From contig VSNO01000053.1 in assembly GCA_009774375.1 (NCBI GenBank), positions 1-25,256 of the forward strand: 25,256 bases of DNA, written 5' to 3'. This DNA comes from Lachnospiraceae bacterium (GTDB taxonomy: Bacteria > Bacillota > Clostridia > Lachnospirales > Lachnospiraceae). The first letter of the stretch is position 1. The number at the start of each line of letters is the position of its first letter. The notes under the pieces are model-generated. The model searched no databases, was not told where the DNA came from, and was given only the letters and a program-made list of their open reading frames with translations. This document shows, in pieces, positions 1 to 7,378 of the stretch. The translations under genes and the position numbers were made by a program.

Positions 1-879
1 GCCATGCACATAATAATGTTTTGCCTGCCCTCCCCACAATGCCCCGAAATCCGTTCCTTTTTCTTCCGCTGCACGTTTGCTTGCCGACAGATACCCGAGG
101 ACGTTCTCCGCCCAGATATAGATCGTCTTTTCCTCATATCCCTCCAGCGGGACACTGATCCCCCAGTCCAGATCCCTTGTCAGCGCCCTGTCCCGCAGCC
201 CTTCTTCGATATAACGGTTTGTGAATGCGACTGCGTTTTTCCGCCAGAAGCCCGCATTTTCCGTCAGTGCACGCAGTTCCTTTTCCAATCTTGAGATAGC
301 GATATACAGGTGTCTGGATTTTCTGAAGGTCACTGCATTTCCACAGACAGCGCAGACTGGATGAAGCAGATTATCCGGCTCCAGCACGGTTCCGCATTCA
401 TCGCACTGATCCCCTCTTGTCTCTTTCCCACATTTTGGACAGATCCCGGTGACAAATCTGTCCGCCAGAAAACTCCTGCACTTTTCGCAGTATGCCTGCG
501 GTGTCTCCCGCTCGTAGACCAGATCACTCTGATACAGACGCGCATGAAATGCCCTGACAAACTGTTTGTGTCCCTCATCAGATGTCTTTGTATAGCAATC
601 ATAGCTAAATCCCAGCTTCTCAAAGCACTGTACAAATTCCCTGTGATAATAGTCGCTGATCTCCTGCGGTGTTCTTCCCTCTTTTTTCGCCCTGACAGCC
701 ACTGGTGTCCCATGGCAGTCGCTCCCTGACACAAAGGACACTTGATCCCCGCACGCCCTGTGATATCTCGCCAGCACGTCCCCCGGAAGCAGGGCTGCTA
801 TATGCCCGATATGCAGTGATCCGTTCGCGTAGGGCCACGCACCTCCGACCAAAATATTTCTTTTTAGATTCTTTCCCAT
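1..879 (-). CDS. metG: Methionyl-tRNA synthetase, N-terminal part (cut by window edge)
   Basis: Class I aminoacyl-tRNA synthetase that charges tRNA-Met in the cytoplasm. About 293 residues are visible and the frame is still open at base 1. The protein opens with a Rossmann-fold start (ILVGGAWPYANGSLHIGH) containing the HIGH ATP-binding signature. It is followed by SGSDCHGTP and a zinc-binding connective peptide with four CxxC knuckles (CEKC, CPKC, CDEC, CAVC). Near the edge it reads KHYYVHG, which in this family precedes the KDNIPFH stretch. ATG at 879 is chosen because GAGGG lies 7 bases upstream; an in-frame ATG at 894 has a ribosome site that is too close. It lies downstream of a T-box leader, so expression should rise when tRNA-Met is uncharged. 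The KMSKS loop and anticodon-binding domain lie outside the window. Confidence 0.96.
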   Translation of the reverse strand, partial: MGKNLKRNILVGGAWPYANGSLHIGHIAALLPGDVLARYHRACGDQVSFVSGSDCHGTPVAVRAKKEGRTPQEISDYYHREFVQCFEKLGFSYDCYTKTSDEGHKQFVRAFHARLYQSDLVYERETPQAYCEKCRSFLADRFVTGICPKCGKETRGDQCDECGTVLEPDNLLHPVCAVCGNAVTFRKSRHLYIAISRLEKELRALTENAGFWRKNAVAFTNRYIEEGLRDRALTRDLDWGISVPLEGYEEKTIYIWAENVLGYLSASKRAAEEKGTDFGALWGGQAKHYYVHG

Positions 880-932
880 TTCTGATTCCCTCATTTCCTA
901 TCGTGATAACAATTTCAGTTTATTTTTTATAC

Positions 933-980
933 GCAAAAAAGCCCTCCTCTCTGAAAATTTCTTTTCAGGGACGAGAGCTG
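933..980 (-). terminator. T-box-controlled intrinsic terminator
   Basis: On the minus strand CTGAAAA (968-962) pairs with TTTTCAG (957-951). Outer CTCT/AGAG pairing extends the stem with a bulge, and six T follow at 940-935. It sits directly after the T-box sequence, as expected for the alternative of the antiterminator, and 56 bases before the metG start. Confidence 0.75.
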
Positions 981-1221
981 ACGCTTCGTGTTACCACCCT
1001 AAATTCACCCGTATCTCACGACAAGGGCCTTATCAACTACGGATGAGAAATGATTCATCGATAGTCTATCACTGTAACGGGTGCACCCGTCGCAGCCTTG
1101 GCGTGTTCCCGCTTCGGTGCGCAGCTCCGAGACCATTTTCAACCATCCCTTCCATGCCTGCTCTCACCAGCGCAGACTCTCTGTGATGTACCTGATGATC
1201 TACTCTTCTCTTCACAGCCTT
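935..1221 (-). promoter_or_regulatory. T-box riboswitch (probable tRNA-Met specifier) upstream of metG
   Basis: Leader RNA of about 290 bases between a likely promoter and metG. The conserved antiterminator T-box AGGGTGGTAACACG is read on the minus strand at 1000-987. Upstream is a Stem I-like region with an AGAGAG motif near 1182-1177. The sequence GAAAATGGTC at 1140-1131 places an ATG triplet (1136-1134) where the specifier codon is expected, matching the downstream methionine enzyme. A GC-rich palindromic hairpin (ACGGGTGCACCCGT, around 1090-1077) follows, and the leader ends in a terminator-like hairpin plus T-run. The T-box call is strong; the specifier assignment is an inference from position and gene identity. 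Confidence 0.88.
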
Positions 1222-1227
1222 TTGATC

Positions 1228-1256
1228 ATCATACCATAAAACCCCGGAGACGTCTA
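1228..1256 (-). promoter_or_regulatory. Putative sigma-A promoter for the T-box/metG transcript
   Basis: Minus-strand TAGACG (1256-1251) and TATGAT (1233-1228) are separated by 17 bases, matching the -35 and -10 consensus at 4/6 and 5/6 positions. Transcription would start near 1221, just before the Stem I region of the T-box. Confidence 0.55.
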
Positions 1257-1289
1257 CCTTTTTATGATAAACGTACATAATATCCGTGT

Positions 1290-2285
1290 TTACCCGCGCA
1301 GGGCGGCAGAATCCCCCACCATGTATTTTACCGCAAACCGGTTCTTCAGTGTCAGGAATTCATCGAGCTGCATCAAAGTATAGAACAGAAGCGCTCTCGC
1401 CTCGAATTCCTCCCTGTTCTGTGGAAGCTGTTCAAGTTTCATGTCCGCAAACATTTTTTTCAGCGTCACAAGCAGTTCCTCCACATCATTCTCTCTGTGG
1501 TACTGTGTCTCTATCTCCTCAAAAAACGCCGCGACCTGCGAGGTCTGCGCCGGGAGCGCACTGATCCGCACAATGCTGTCATAGATGTTCCTCAGAACAC
1601 GGCTCTGGTTTTCGCGCATTCTGATATAGTCGAGCTCGTAGGACGACTGACTCCAGATCGTGTTGTTCCAGTTCCGAAGCGCACATTCCTTTGCCGCGCC
1701 GATCTTGTCCTCCAGCCGGGCAAAGCAGTCGGACCTGTACCCGGTCTTGTCCTCGCGCCTGAGGTTTTCTGACATTCTGTGGACGATTCCTTTGATCTCG
1801 TCATCGACCTGTCTGGACAGCCTGTCGAACTCCTCCTCCTTTTTCCTCAGGTGAAGATTGATCAGTATACCAAAAAATGTACCGATGGCAAACAGCAGCA
1901 GTTCGTTCATGAGCATTCCGGCGCCAAAGTTTTTCTCTGTCAGAAAATGTGAGATCAGCACAGAGTCCATGGCGATCGCCTCACCCCAGCCCGCGCTCAG
2001 ACACAGCAGCGAAAAGAAAAAGAGATAGACGATAAATGCGCTGACACAGAATCCCAGAACGGAATAGCACAGAAATGCCAGAACCAGTGCACACAAAAAA
2101 GCCAGACCCCTGTTTCTGGCTGTTCTGAGTGTTTCACGCTTGGTATTCTGTATGCTGAGAACCGTGATGATCCCGGCAGTGACAGCATATCTGAGCCCCA
2201 GCAGGTTTGCCGTCAGGATCGACAGTACTGCTGCCAGGGCGATCTTAAATGCCTTGATGATATGGAGACCTTTGATCCGCTTCAT
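1290..2285 (-). CDS. Aromatic acid exporter family (ArAE_1-like) membrane protein
   Basis: A 331-residue protein. The N-terminal 150 residues contain a run of hydrophobic helices (about residues 11-30, 33-48, 60-80, 82-98 and 118-143). The C-terminal 180 residues are charged and mostly helical, with no obvious enzyme motif. This layout and the start (KAFKIALAAVLSILTANLLG, then TAGIITVLSIQNTKRETL) match the Firmicutes ArAE_1/YqjA-type family, presumed inner-membrane exporters of aromatic acids. The substrate cannot be deduced. Its ATG is one base after the thioredoxin stop, so the two are probably translationally coupled. It is followed by the metG leader with no clear terminator between them. 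Confidence 0.8.
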   Translation of the reverse strand: MKRIKGLHIIKAFKIALAAVLSILTANLLGLRYAVTAGIITVLSIQNTKRETLRTARNRGLAFLCALVLAFLCYSVLGFCVSAFIVYLFFFSLLCLSAGWGEAIAMDSVLISHFLTEKNFGAGMLMNELLLFAIGTFFGILINLHLRKKEEEFDRLSRQVDDEIKGIVHRMSENLRREDKTGYRSDCFARLEDKIGAAKECALRNWNNTIWSQSSYELDYIRMRENQSRVLRNIYDSIVRISALPAQTSQVAAFFEEIETQYHRENDVEELLVTLKKMFADMKLEQLPQNREEFEARALLFYTLMQLDEFLTLKNRFAVKYMVGDSAALRG

Positions 2286-2286
2286 G

Positions 2287-2598
2287 CTAAGCTTTTATAA
2301 ACTCCATGATCTCCGCTTTCGGTTTCGCACCGACTGACTTTGCAGCGATCTCCCCGTTTTTGAACAAAATGAGCGTCGGGATGGACATTACCTTGTAATT
2401 GAGCGCCAGGGTATCCGCCTCATCCGTATTTACTTTGCAGATCTTCACATCTGTAACTTCCCCTGCGATCTCCTCTATGATCGGTGAAAGCATTTTGCAG
2501 GATCCGCACCACGGAGCCCAGAAATCCACCAGCACCGGAATATCCGACTGGAGTACCTCCTGCTCAAAATTTGCCTCGGTCAAATGTACTACTGCCAT
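2287..2598 (-). CDS. trxA: Thioredoxin
   Basis: A 103-residue cytoplasmic thiol-disulfide oxidoreductase, of normal length for thioredoxin. It has the core PVLVDFWAPWCGSCK with a WCGSC active site in place of the usual WCGPC. It also has the cis-proline segment MSIPTLILFKNGE and a C-terminal helix. The start chosen is ATG at 2598, preceded by AAGGAAGG at good spacing; a longer upstream open frame adds residues without homology. It has a likely private promoter in the 92-base gap after spoIIP and runs directly into the exporter gene. The Pro-to-Ser change in the active site should alter redox potential (family knowledge), and such variants occur naturally among clostridial thioredoxins. Confidence 0.93.
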   Translation of the reverse strand: MAVVHLTEANFEQEVLQSDIPVLVDFWAPWCGSCKMLSPIIEEIAGEVTDVKICKVNTDEADTLALNYKVMSIPTLILFKNGEIAAKSVGAKPKAEIMEFIKA

Positions 2599-2657
2599 AA
2601 TCAAATCCTTCCTTTCGTATCCAAGATTTATCAGAAACCAGTTTTTCTGTTTCTCAT

Positions 2658-2687
2658 AGTATACCACCTTTTTGCCAAAATAGTAAA
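2658..2687 (-). promoter_or_regulatory. Putative promoter for trxA
   Basis: Minus-strand TTTACT (2687-2682) and TATACT (2663-2658) with an 18-base spacer lie between the spoIIP stop and the thioredoxin start. Transcription would begin near 2651, about 50 bases before the ATG. This would uncouple the thioredoxin pair from the sporulation genes upstream. Confidence 0.5.
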
Positions 2688-2690
2688 CCA

Positions 2691-3968
2691 TTATTCATAA
2701 TCTTTATTTTCCCCGTTCAGGATCATCGCGATAATGTGCGCCATCGGATCGCAGGCATTCATCGCCTCCTCCACCGTGTTGGTCTGCGAGCCAAGCTCGA
2801 TCAGCAGGCTTTTCGGTCTGTAATGCAGGTTATAACGGTATCCTTTCAGATAAATGCGCCTGGTAAGTCCCGGATAATACTCCTCCGCCGCCAGCTGCAT
2901 CTGAAAGGCAAACGACAGATTATCCTGCACATACGGATTGGGCAGGTTCTTCAGCTCCCCCAGCGCCCTTGTATAGCACAGCCCGTTAAAGAACATGAAT
3001 CTTGCCGTCGGTCTGTCCTGTATCGTTGTGACGAGCCGGGTGTCCGGATTCGTCTGATCCCTGTGCAGATCGATCATGACCTCTATGGTGGGATGCTCCG
3101 CGATCACTTTGTCTAACCCAACCATGGCATTGGCATATGCATCATCCCTGGTCACCACATCGTATTCGCCGGTGTGGTGAAGGACGTTAAACCCGTATTG
3201 AGTCCTTAAGATATCGCATAAGTGCTCTCCCACACCAACGATGGTGGTCGAAGGATCCCCTGGTATTGAATCTATGTATGCCTCCTGGGAATGCGTGTGG
3301 TACACAAGGATCTGGACATTGCTGTTGTCCTGCTTTAGCGTTGCATCAAATCCCATGAGGGTATCGTACTGGAGCTGGTCTGTCCTGATCTGCGTGGTCG
3401 GATCCTCAGAATAGAAAGTGGTCTTGACAAATCCCGGATCACCCAGCTGCTGCCTTGAATATTTCGCAACGGGCGCCTGTGCCGGAACAAACGCATATGC
3501 CTCCGCCGCTTCCTGCTCCAGAATGACCTGTTCCTGCAGCAAGCTGCCGTCCTCGTCATTGGTCAGATCTTTGCTGTGGCTCTCTGTCTCAATCTCATTT
3601 TTCAGACTGTCCTGATAGGCCAGGCTGTTCTCAATGGCTGCCATCTCCTCAATAGCGGAAGGCTGTCTGTACTCTGTCACAGAATCTTCCTTCTCCGCTT
3701 TCTGGATCAGGCACATCTCCAAAGGCATGTTTTTCAGAAGCTGATTCTTCACACCGTTCTGATCGATACCGTTTGTGTACATCAGATACGGATTGGAGTA
3801 TGACACCCCCTGCCTCAACAATGCGCTGCAGAGCCTATGGCCAAACGTCTCCTCTTCACCCAGGCTGTTCTCGATATCGTACACGGCGCGCATCATCAGA
3901 TGTGTCAGAATGAGCAGGAAAACGAGAACCACTATTTTTTGTTTTTTTATTTTACGGCTTATATTCAC
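2691..3968 (-). CDS. spoIIP: Stage II sporulation protein P (engulfment peptidoglycan hydrolase)
   Basis: A 425-residue protein with a short cytoplasmic N-terminus and one membrane segment (about residues 11-28). An acidic, low-complexity linker reaches to about residue 200, and a C-terminal SpoIIP amidase/endopeptidase domain follows. Visible motifs are YHTHSQEAY (H224, H226), IDLHRDQ (residues 299-304), a YLKGYRYNLHYRPKSLLIE stretch and the ELGSQTN segment around E391, the metal and catalytic neighbourhood of the family. Within the DMP complex (SpoIID, M, P) it cuts septal peptidoglycan during forespore engulfment. It starts three bases after the gpr stop, the gpr-spoIIP order conserved in spore-forming Firmicutes, so the two are very probably co-transcribed. 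Confidence 0.94.
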   Translation of the reverse strand: MNISRKIKKQKIVVLVFLLILTHLMMRAVYDIENSLGEEETFGHRLCSALLRQGVSYSNPYLMYTNGIDQNGVKNQLLKNMPLEMCLIQKAEKEDSVTEYRQPSAIEEMAAIENSLAYQDSLKNEIETESHSKDLTNDEDGSLLQEQVILEQEAAEAYAFVPAQAPVAKYSRQQLGDPGFVKTTFYSEDPTTQIRTDQLQYDTLMGFDATLKQDNSNVQILVYHTHSQEAYIDSIPGDPSTTIVGVGEHLCDILRTQYGFNVLHHTGEYDVVTRDDAYANAMVGLDKVIAEHPTIEVMIDLHRDQTNPDTRLVTTIQDRPTARFMFFNGLCYTRALGELKNLPNPYVQDNLSFAFQMQLAAEEYYPGLTRRIYLKGYRYNLHYRPKSLLIELGSQTNTVEEAMNACDPMAHIIAMILNGENKDYE

Positions 3969-3971
3969 ATG

Positions 3972-4895
3972 CTACTCCTCCCGCTCCATATCCAAAGCGA
4001 TATTGATCGCCTCGGACAAGGTAAAGCTCAGTCTTTTCGTAGTCTCATCGATATTCTTTGCTGTTACATACATATTATGAAGCTGTGTGTCGGCACTATT
4101 CCTAAAATAATCAAGTGACGCCTTCCCGCCATCGAATTCCTCCGACAGCTTTTCCAGCGCATCCTGGACGATCGTCCCCGCATCAACGACCATTGGTATC
4201 CCGATCGCGATCACTGGCACGCCAAGGCTCTCTTTCGTCAGCGCATTTCTATGGTTTCCCACTCCCGACCCCGGGTGTATGCCTGTGTCCGTGATCTGCA
4301 CGGTACGGTTCAGCCTCTTAGTACTCCTCGCAGCCAGTGCATCTATTACTATAACTATGTCCGGTGTGGTCTCTTTTATGACTCCTTTGATGATCTCCGC
4401 CGTCTCCATGCCGGTCTTTGCCATCACACCCGGCACGAGCGCGCTGATCTGATGGATCTTCGATGCCCTGTACGCCTGTCTGCCGTACTCACGTATGATA
4501 TGCCTTGTGATAAAGAGATTATCGACCGTGCACGGACCGAGGGAATCCGCCGTGACATCGCGGTTGCCAAGCCCCACTACCAGGACCGACTTCTCATCGT
4601 GCTCGATCTCCGGCAGAACACTTTTGAGCTGTCTGGCCAGTTCCTCCGATATCTCCCTGTGATAATCCTCGTCGCTCTCCTGCAGTGCAGGCGCCTCCAG
4701 CGTAATGTACGTCCCCATCGGTTTTCCCATACTCTTTGCCGCATTTTTGCTCGTGATCATGACCTTGGAAATGTGGACGTCGTCCATAATATCGTACTCA
4801 TCGACAGAAATCCCCCGCATCTGTCCCGAAGCCTGCTTCCTGACGCTCTCTGTCGCCTCCAGCGCCAAGTCCGTCCGAATCTGAAATTGCTGCAT
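3972..4895 (-). CDS. gpr: GPR spore germination endopeptidase
   Basis: A 307-residue aspartic-like protease that degrades small acid-soluble spore proteins early in germination. It is normally made in the forespore as a zymogen. The N-terminus contains QIRTDLALEA, the conserved region around the autoprocessing site; only about eight residues precede this motif, so the propeptide is short. Also recognisable are LVVGLGNRDVTADSLGP, SALVPGVMAKTGMET, IDALAAR, TDTGIHPGSGVGNHR and IGIPMVVDAGTI, all hallmark GPR blocks. The ATG at 4895 follows AGGAGG with normal spacing. It is divergent from rpsT and leads into spoIIP. A forespore sigma factor promoter would be expected upstream, but I could not assign one with confidence. 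Confidence 0.95.
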   Translation of the reverse strand: MQQFQIRTDLALEATESVRKQASGQMRGISVDEYDIMDDVHISKVMITSKNAAKSMGKPMGTYITLEAPALQESDEDYHREISEELARQLKSVLPEIEHDEKSVLVVGLGNRDVTADSLGPCTVDNLFITRHIIREYGRQAYRASKIHQISALVPGVMAKTGMETAEIIKGVIKETTPDIVIVIDALAARSTKRLNRTVQITDTGIHPGSGVGNHRNALTKESLGVPVIAIGIPMVVDAGTIVQDALEKLSEEFDGGKASLDYFRNSADTQLHNMYVTAKNIDETTKRLSFTLSEAINIALDMEREE

Positions 4896-4971
4896 GATGA
4901 TACCTCCTGTTCTATATCTGTACTGCTCTGATCTGATATTTTATTTTTTCAACATTTTTCTGAAATATGTA

Positions 4972-5000
4972 TTGACAGATCAGATTCCATAAATTACAAT
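4972..5000 (+). promoter_or_regulatory. Strong sigma-A promoter for rpsT
   Basis: A perfect TTGACA (4972-4977) and TACAAT (4995-5000) are separated by 17 bases. The start would be near 5007, leaving a leader of about 90 bases before the S20 start codon. No other gene lies between this site and rpsT. Confidence 0.85.
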
Positions 5001-5095
5001 ATACAGGTATGTTTCCATTAGTTCGTCCGTGTCCGGCTTTAATGAAACATAGAAAGTCAAATAAATATATTTTCGGGAAATGGGAGGTGACAGGC

Positions 5096-5359
5096 ATGGC
5101 AAACATCAAATCTGCAAAGAAGAGAATTTTGGTCAACAAGACAAAGGCTGACAGGAATAAGGCGATCAAATCTGGCGTAAAGACTGCGATCAAGAAGGTC
5201 TACACAGCTGTGGAGGCAAATGACAAGGAAGCTGCTGCTGCTGCTTTATTAAATGCGACAAGCGTCATTGATAAGGCTGCAACAAAGGGCGTATACCACA
5301 AGAATTATGCTTCCAGAAAAGTTTCTCGTTTATCCAAGACTGTAAACCAGATGGCTTAA
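5096..5359 (+). CDS. rpsT: 30S ribosomal protein S20
   Basis: An 87-residue, lysine- and alanine-rich helical protein that binds 16S rRNA in the small subunit. The start MANIKSAKKRI, the core NKAIKSGVKTAIKKV and the end GVYHKNYASRKVSRL are diagnostic. ATG at 5096 is chosen over an upstream in-frame ATG at 5009 because GGGAGG lies just before it and the protein then has the family length. It is the only plus-strand gene in the window. It has a strong promoter and an intrinsic terminator, so it is a monocistronic unit. Its position beside gpr and spoIIP matches the common Firmicutes neighbourhood, although here gpr is divergent. Confidence 0.97.
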   Translation: MANIKSAKKRILVNKTKADRNKAIKSGVKTAIKKVYTAVEANDKEAAAAALLNATSVIDKAATKGVYHKNYASRKVSRLSKTVNQMA

Positions 5360-5386
5360 GCTTGCATATAGAAAATAAACTATAAA

Positions 5387-5418
5387 AACAACCCATACCG
5401 TCATATGGGTTGTTTTTT
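5387..5418. terminator. Bidirectional intrinsic terminator between rpsT and the convergent operon
   Basis: An 11-bp perfect inverted repeat, AACAACCCATA (5387-5397) and TATGGGTTGTT (5404-5414), has a 6-base loop. It is flanked by T residues on the right and A residues on the left, so it can end transcripts from both directions. The stop codon of the minus-strand hypothetical gene (5401-5403) lies inside the loop. Confidence 0.9.
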
Positions 5419-5679
5419 GTATCTTATCGTTTCATAATTTTCATTCATCCAGTCGATCGCCCTGCCCAGTCCCTCCTCGCTGAATTCAAACAGTTCCGAG
5501 ATCTTCTGTTCGTCCGGCGTCGCCTCAAAGCCAAACGGCTCGCTCCAAAGGTACACTTTCAGCTTTTTCTCCTCCTCCACGGTCTCCTGCTGCAGCATAA
5601 AGCGCATTCCTTTATGGCTGCCAGTGAAATCCTCCTTTTTCACAAAATTGAGTGATAAAAAGTCTTCCCTTGACAACAT
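5401..5679 (-). CDS. Conserved-looking hypothetical protein, 92 aa
   Basis: I do not recognise a family. The protein is acidic and soluble with no signal or membrane segment. It has a beta-rich middle (MRFMLQQETVEEEKKLKVYLW) and an amphipathic C-terminal helix (SEEGLGRAIDWMNENYETI). ATG at 5679 is preferred: GGGGG lies about ten bases upstream and the sequence after it looks coherent. A GTG at 5727 would add 16 glycine-rich residues and overlap the HAD gene. It is the last gene of the operon and its stop codon sits in the terminator loop. Coding nature is supported by position, ribosome site and composition only; function is unknown. Confidence 0.7.
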   Translation of the reverse strand: MLSREDFLSLNFVKKEDFTGSHKGMRFMLQQETVEEEKKLKVYLWSEPFGFEATPDEQKISELFEFSEEGLGRAIDWMNENYETIRYKKQPI

Positions 5680-5716
5680 ATGCCCGATACCCCCTTTTTG
5701 CCATAAGCCTCCTGCA

Positions 5717-6448
5717 TTAGATAACACCTGTTTGCTTCAAAACCTCCAGAAGCGAGCCTTCTGTGGATACATATCGGTATGCCGGTTCTTCTTCCCTGTG
5801 AAAAACCGCACAGCGGTTGATATAAAATCCGTCAATCCCCGCCGCCTTTGCACCTGCCATGTCGGATCCCAGTTCATTCCCGATCATGACCGACTGCGCC
5901 TTGTCGAGCTGATAGCGCTCGCAACAGATATTATAAAACTCGGGGTCAGGCTTCATGCAGCGCTCATCGGAGGAGATCAGGATCCCATCAAAATAGGGGA
6001 TCAGCCCCGTCAGTTCCAGCTCCTGCCAGGTAAAGCTTCTCTGGGCATTGGACAACAGATAGATCTTCTTGCCAGCCTTTTTGAGTCCATCCAGGCACGC
6101 GAGCGTATCCGGAAACAGGCGCATATAGATCAGCGAGATCCGCCGGAAGCCTGCACAGATGTCCGCCATCTGTTCCGATGAGAGCACATATCCGTTCACT
6201 GCAAATACTTCCTGAAACACTTCCTCGATCTGAATCTCAGGCTTCGTGTATCTGCCGCTCTGCGCCGCCTTTTCCCTGTGCTCCCTCTCTGTCATGGTAT
6301 ACAGTGTATAAAAAAGCTTCCATTCAAAGTGAAATCCCTGTCTCCTGAGCCACTTCGCGTATTTCTTAAAAAAATTCCTGCTGCGCTCATCCGTGCGGAT
6401 ATCGACCAGCGTCCCGTACAGATCAAAGATATAATTCTGATACATCAT
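5717..6448 (-). CDS. HAD-superfamily hydrolase
   Basis: A 243-residue cytoplasmic protein with the four HAD motifs. Motif I is FDLYGTLVD with nucleophile D9, motif II is LLSNAQ with S133, motif III has K166 in MKPDPE, and motif IV is GNELGSDMAGAKAAG (D196). A helical cap domain spans about residues 18-110, which makes it subfamily I. The second Asp of motif I (usually DxD) is Tyr here, as in haloacid-dehalogenase-like members, so a phosphatase label would be unsafe. The ATG overlaps the stop of the upstream radical SAM gene (ATGA) behind GGAGG, so the pair is translationally coupled. An adjacent second ATG (6445) could equally be the start. The substrate is unknown. Confidence 0.88.
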   Translation of the reverse strand: MMYQNYIFDLYGTLVDIRTDERSRNFFKKYAKWLRRQGFHFEWKLFYTLYTMTEREHREKAAQSGRYTKPEIQIEEVFQEVFAVNGYVLSSEQMADICAGFRRISLIYMRLFPDTLACLDGLKKAGKKIYLLSNAQRSFTWQELELTGLIPYFDGILISSDERCMKPDPEFYNICCERYQLDKAQSVMIGNELGSDMAGAKAAGIDGFYINRCAVFHREEEPAYRYVSTEGSLLEVLKQTGVI

Positions 6449-7374
6449 AGAACCTCCTTCAAGTATATGTCCTCGTCAAAATCGGGGATAAAGCTTTCTC
6501 CTGCCGTATCGCCCTCCTGTATAAAAGCATTCTCCACTCCAAGCCCGATCGCATAATCAACCACTTTTTCGTATTCCCTGCGCGTCACCTGTCTGGCGAT
6601 CTCGGGATAGCCATCCATCGCCGCAGGGGGCGTATACTGGTTCATTATGCTTATATAAATACTGTCTTTATAAGTATGATACAGATATCTTATGATCTCC
6701 ATGGAATCCCTGACATGTCCGGGCATGACCATATGCCTGACGATCACACCGCGTTTCATCATCCTCTCACCGCAGGATAAATGTCCGCTGGTATCAAAAA
6801 GAGGCGCGCCCACCTGGCGGACCATCTCCGCGACAGCAAGCGACGCACGGTCAAAATAGTCAGGTGCATTGGAATAGCGCGCCGACAGCTCACTGCTGAA
6901 ATACTTTAAGTCAGGCAGATAAATATCGACAAGTCCCTCCAGCTTCTGCAGAGTCTCCACCTGTTCATAACCGGACGTGTTATATACGACCGGAATCCTG
7001 AGTCCTTCTGATCTGGATCTTCGGACCGCCTCCGCGATCTGTGGCGTGAAATGTGTCGGTGTCACCAGATTGATATTGCACGCGCCCTTGTCCTGCAGTC
7101 CGAAAAACAATTCTGACAGCTGTGCTGTCGTGAGCTCCCGCCCTCTGCTTCCCAGTGCGATCTTTCTGTTCTGGCAGAACACACATCTCAACGAACAGCC
7201 GGAGAAAAACACAGTCCCCGACCCAGTCCGGCCGCTGATACAGGGCTCCTCCCACATATGAAGGGATGCCCTCGCCACTCTCACCGTCCCGCCCTCACCG
7301 CAGTATCCCCTGCCGCACGTCCTGTCAATGCGGCACTGCCGGGGACAGAGCATGCACTCTTTCAATCCTTCCAT
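6445..7374 (-). CDS. Radical SAM protein, PflX-like (pyruvate-formate-lyase-activating enzyme relative)
   Basis: A 309-residue iron-sulfur enzyme. The SAM-cluster motif is CSLRCVFC (C60, C64, C67). An N-terminal cysteine-rich segment (C7, C10, C14, C20, C25) resembles the extra region of PflX/COG1313 proteins. Further blocks are TPTHFTPQIAEAV, YNTSGYE, YLPDLKYF and VRHMVMPGH, typical of that group. It probably acts in the cytoplasm as a glycyl-radical-activase-like or modifying enzyme, but no glycyl radical enzyme is adjacent, so the target is unknown. ATG at 7374, four bases after the kinase stop, is preferred. A TTG at 7407 would overlap the kinase gene by about 30 bases. It overlaps the HAD gene by 4 bases. 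Confidence 0.88.
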   Translation of the reverse strand: MEGLKECMLCPRQCRIDRTCGRGYCGEGGTVRVARASLHMWEEPCISGRTGSGTVFFSGCSLRCVFCQNRKIALGSRGRELTTAQLSELFFGLQDKGACNINLVTPTHFTPQIAEAVRRSRSEGLRIPVVYNTSGYEQVETLQKLEGLVDIYLPDLKYFSSELSARYSNAPDYFDRASLAVAEMVRQVGAPLFDTSGHLSCGERMMKRGVIVRHMVMPGHVRDSMEIIRYLYHTYKDSIYISIMNQYTPPAAMDGYPEIARQVTRREYEKVVDYAIGLGVENAFIQEGDTAGESFIPDFDEDIYLKEVL

Positions 7375-7378
7375 CTCA

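Noticed and set aside
1069..1278. Minus-strand 69-codon open frame in the metG leader
   Set aside because: It covers the promoter and Stem I of the T-box, has no ribosome site, and its sequence is explained by RNA structure.
4251..4931. Plus-strand open frame of 226 codons opposite gpr
   Set aside because: Antisense shadow of the spore protease, with arginine- and cysteine-rich composition and no start signal.
4896..4970. Forespore sigma-G promoter for gpr
   Set aside because: Expected from biology, but no pair of hexamers close enough to the consensus could be picked out between the rpsT promoter and the gpr start.
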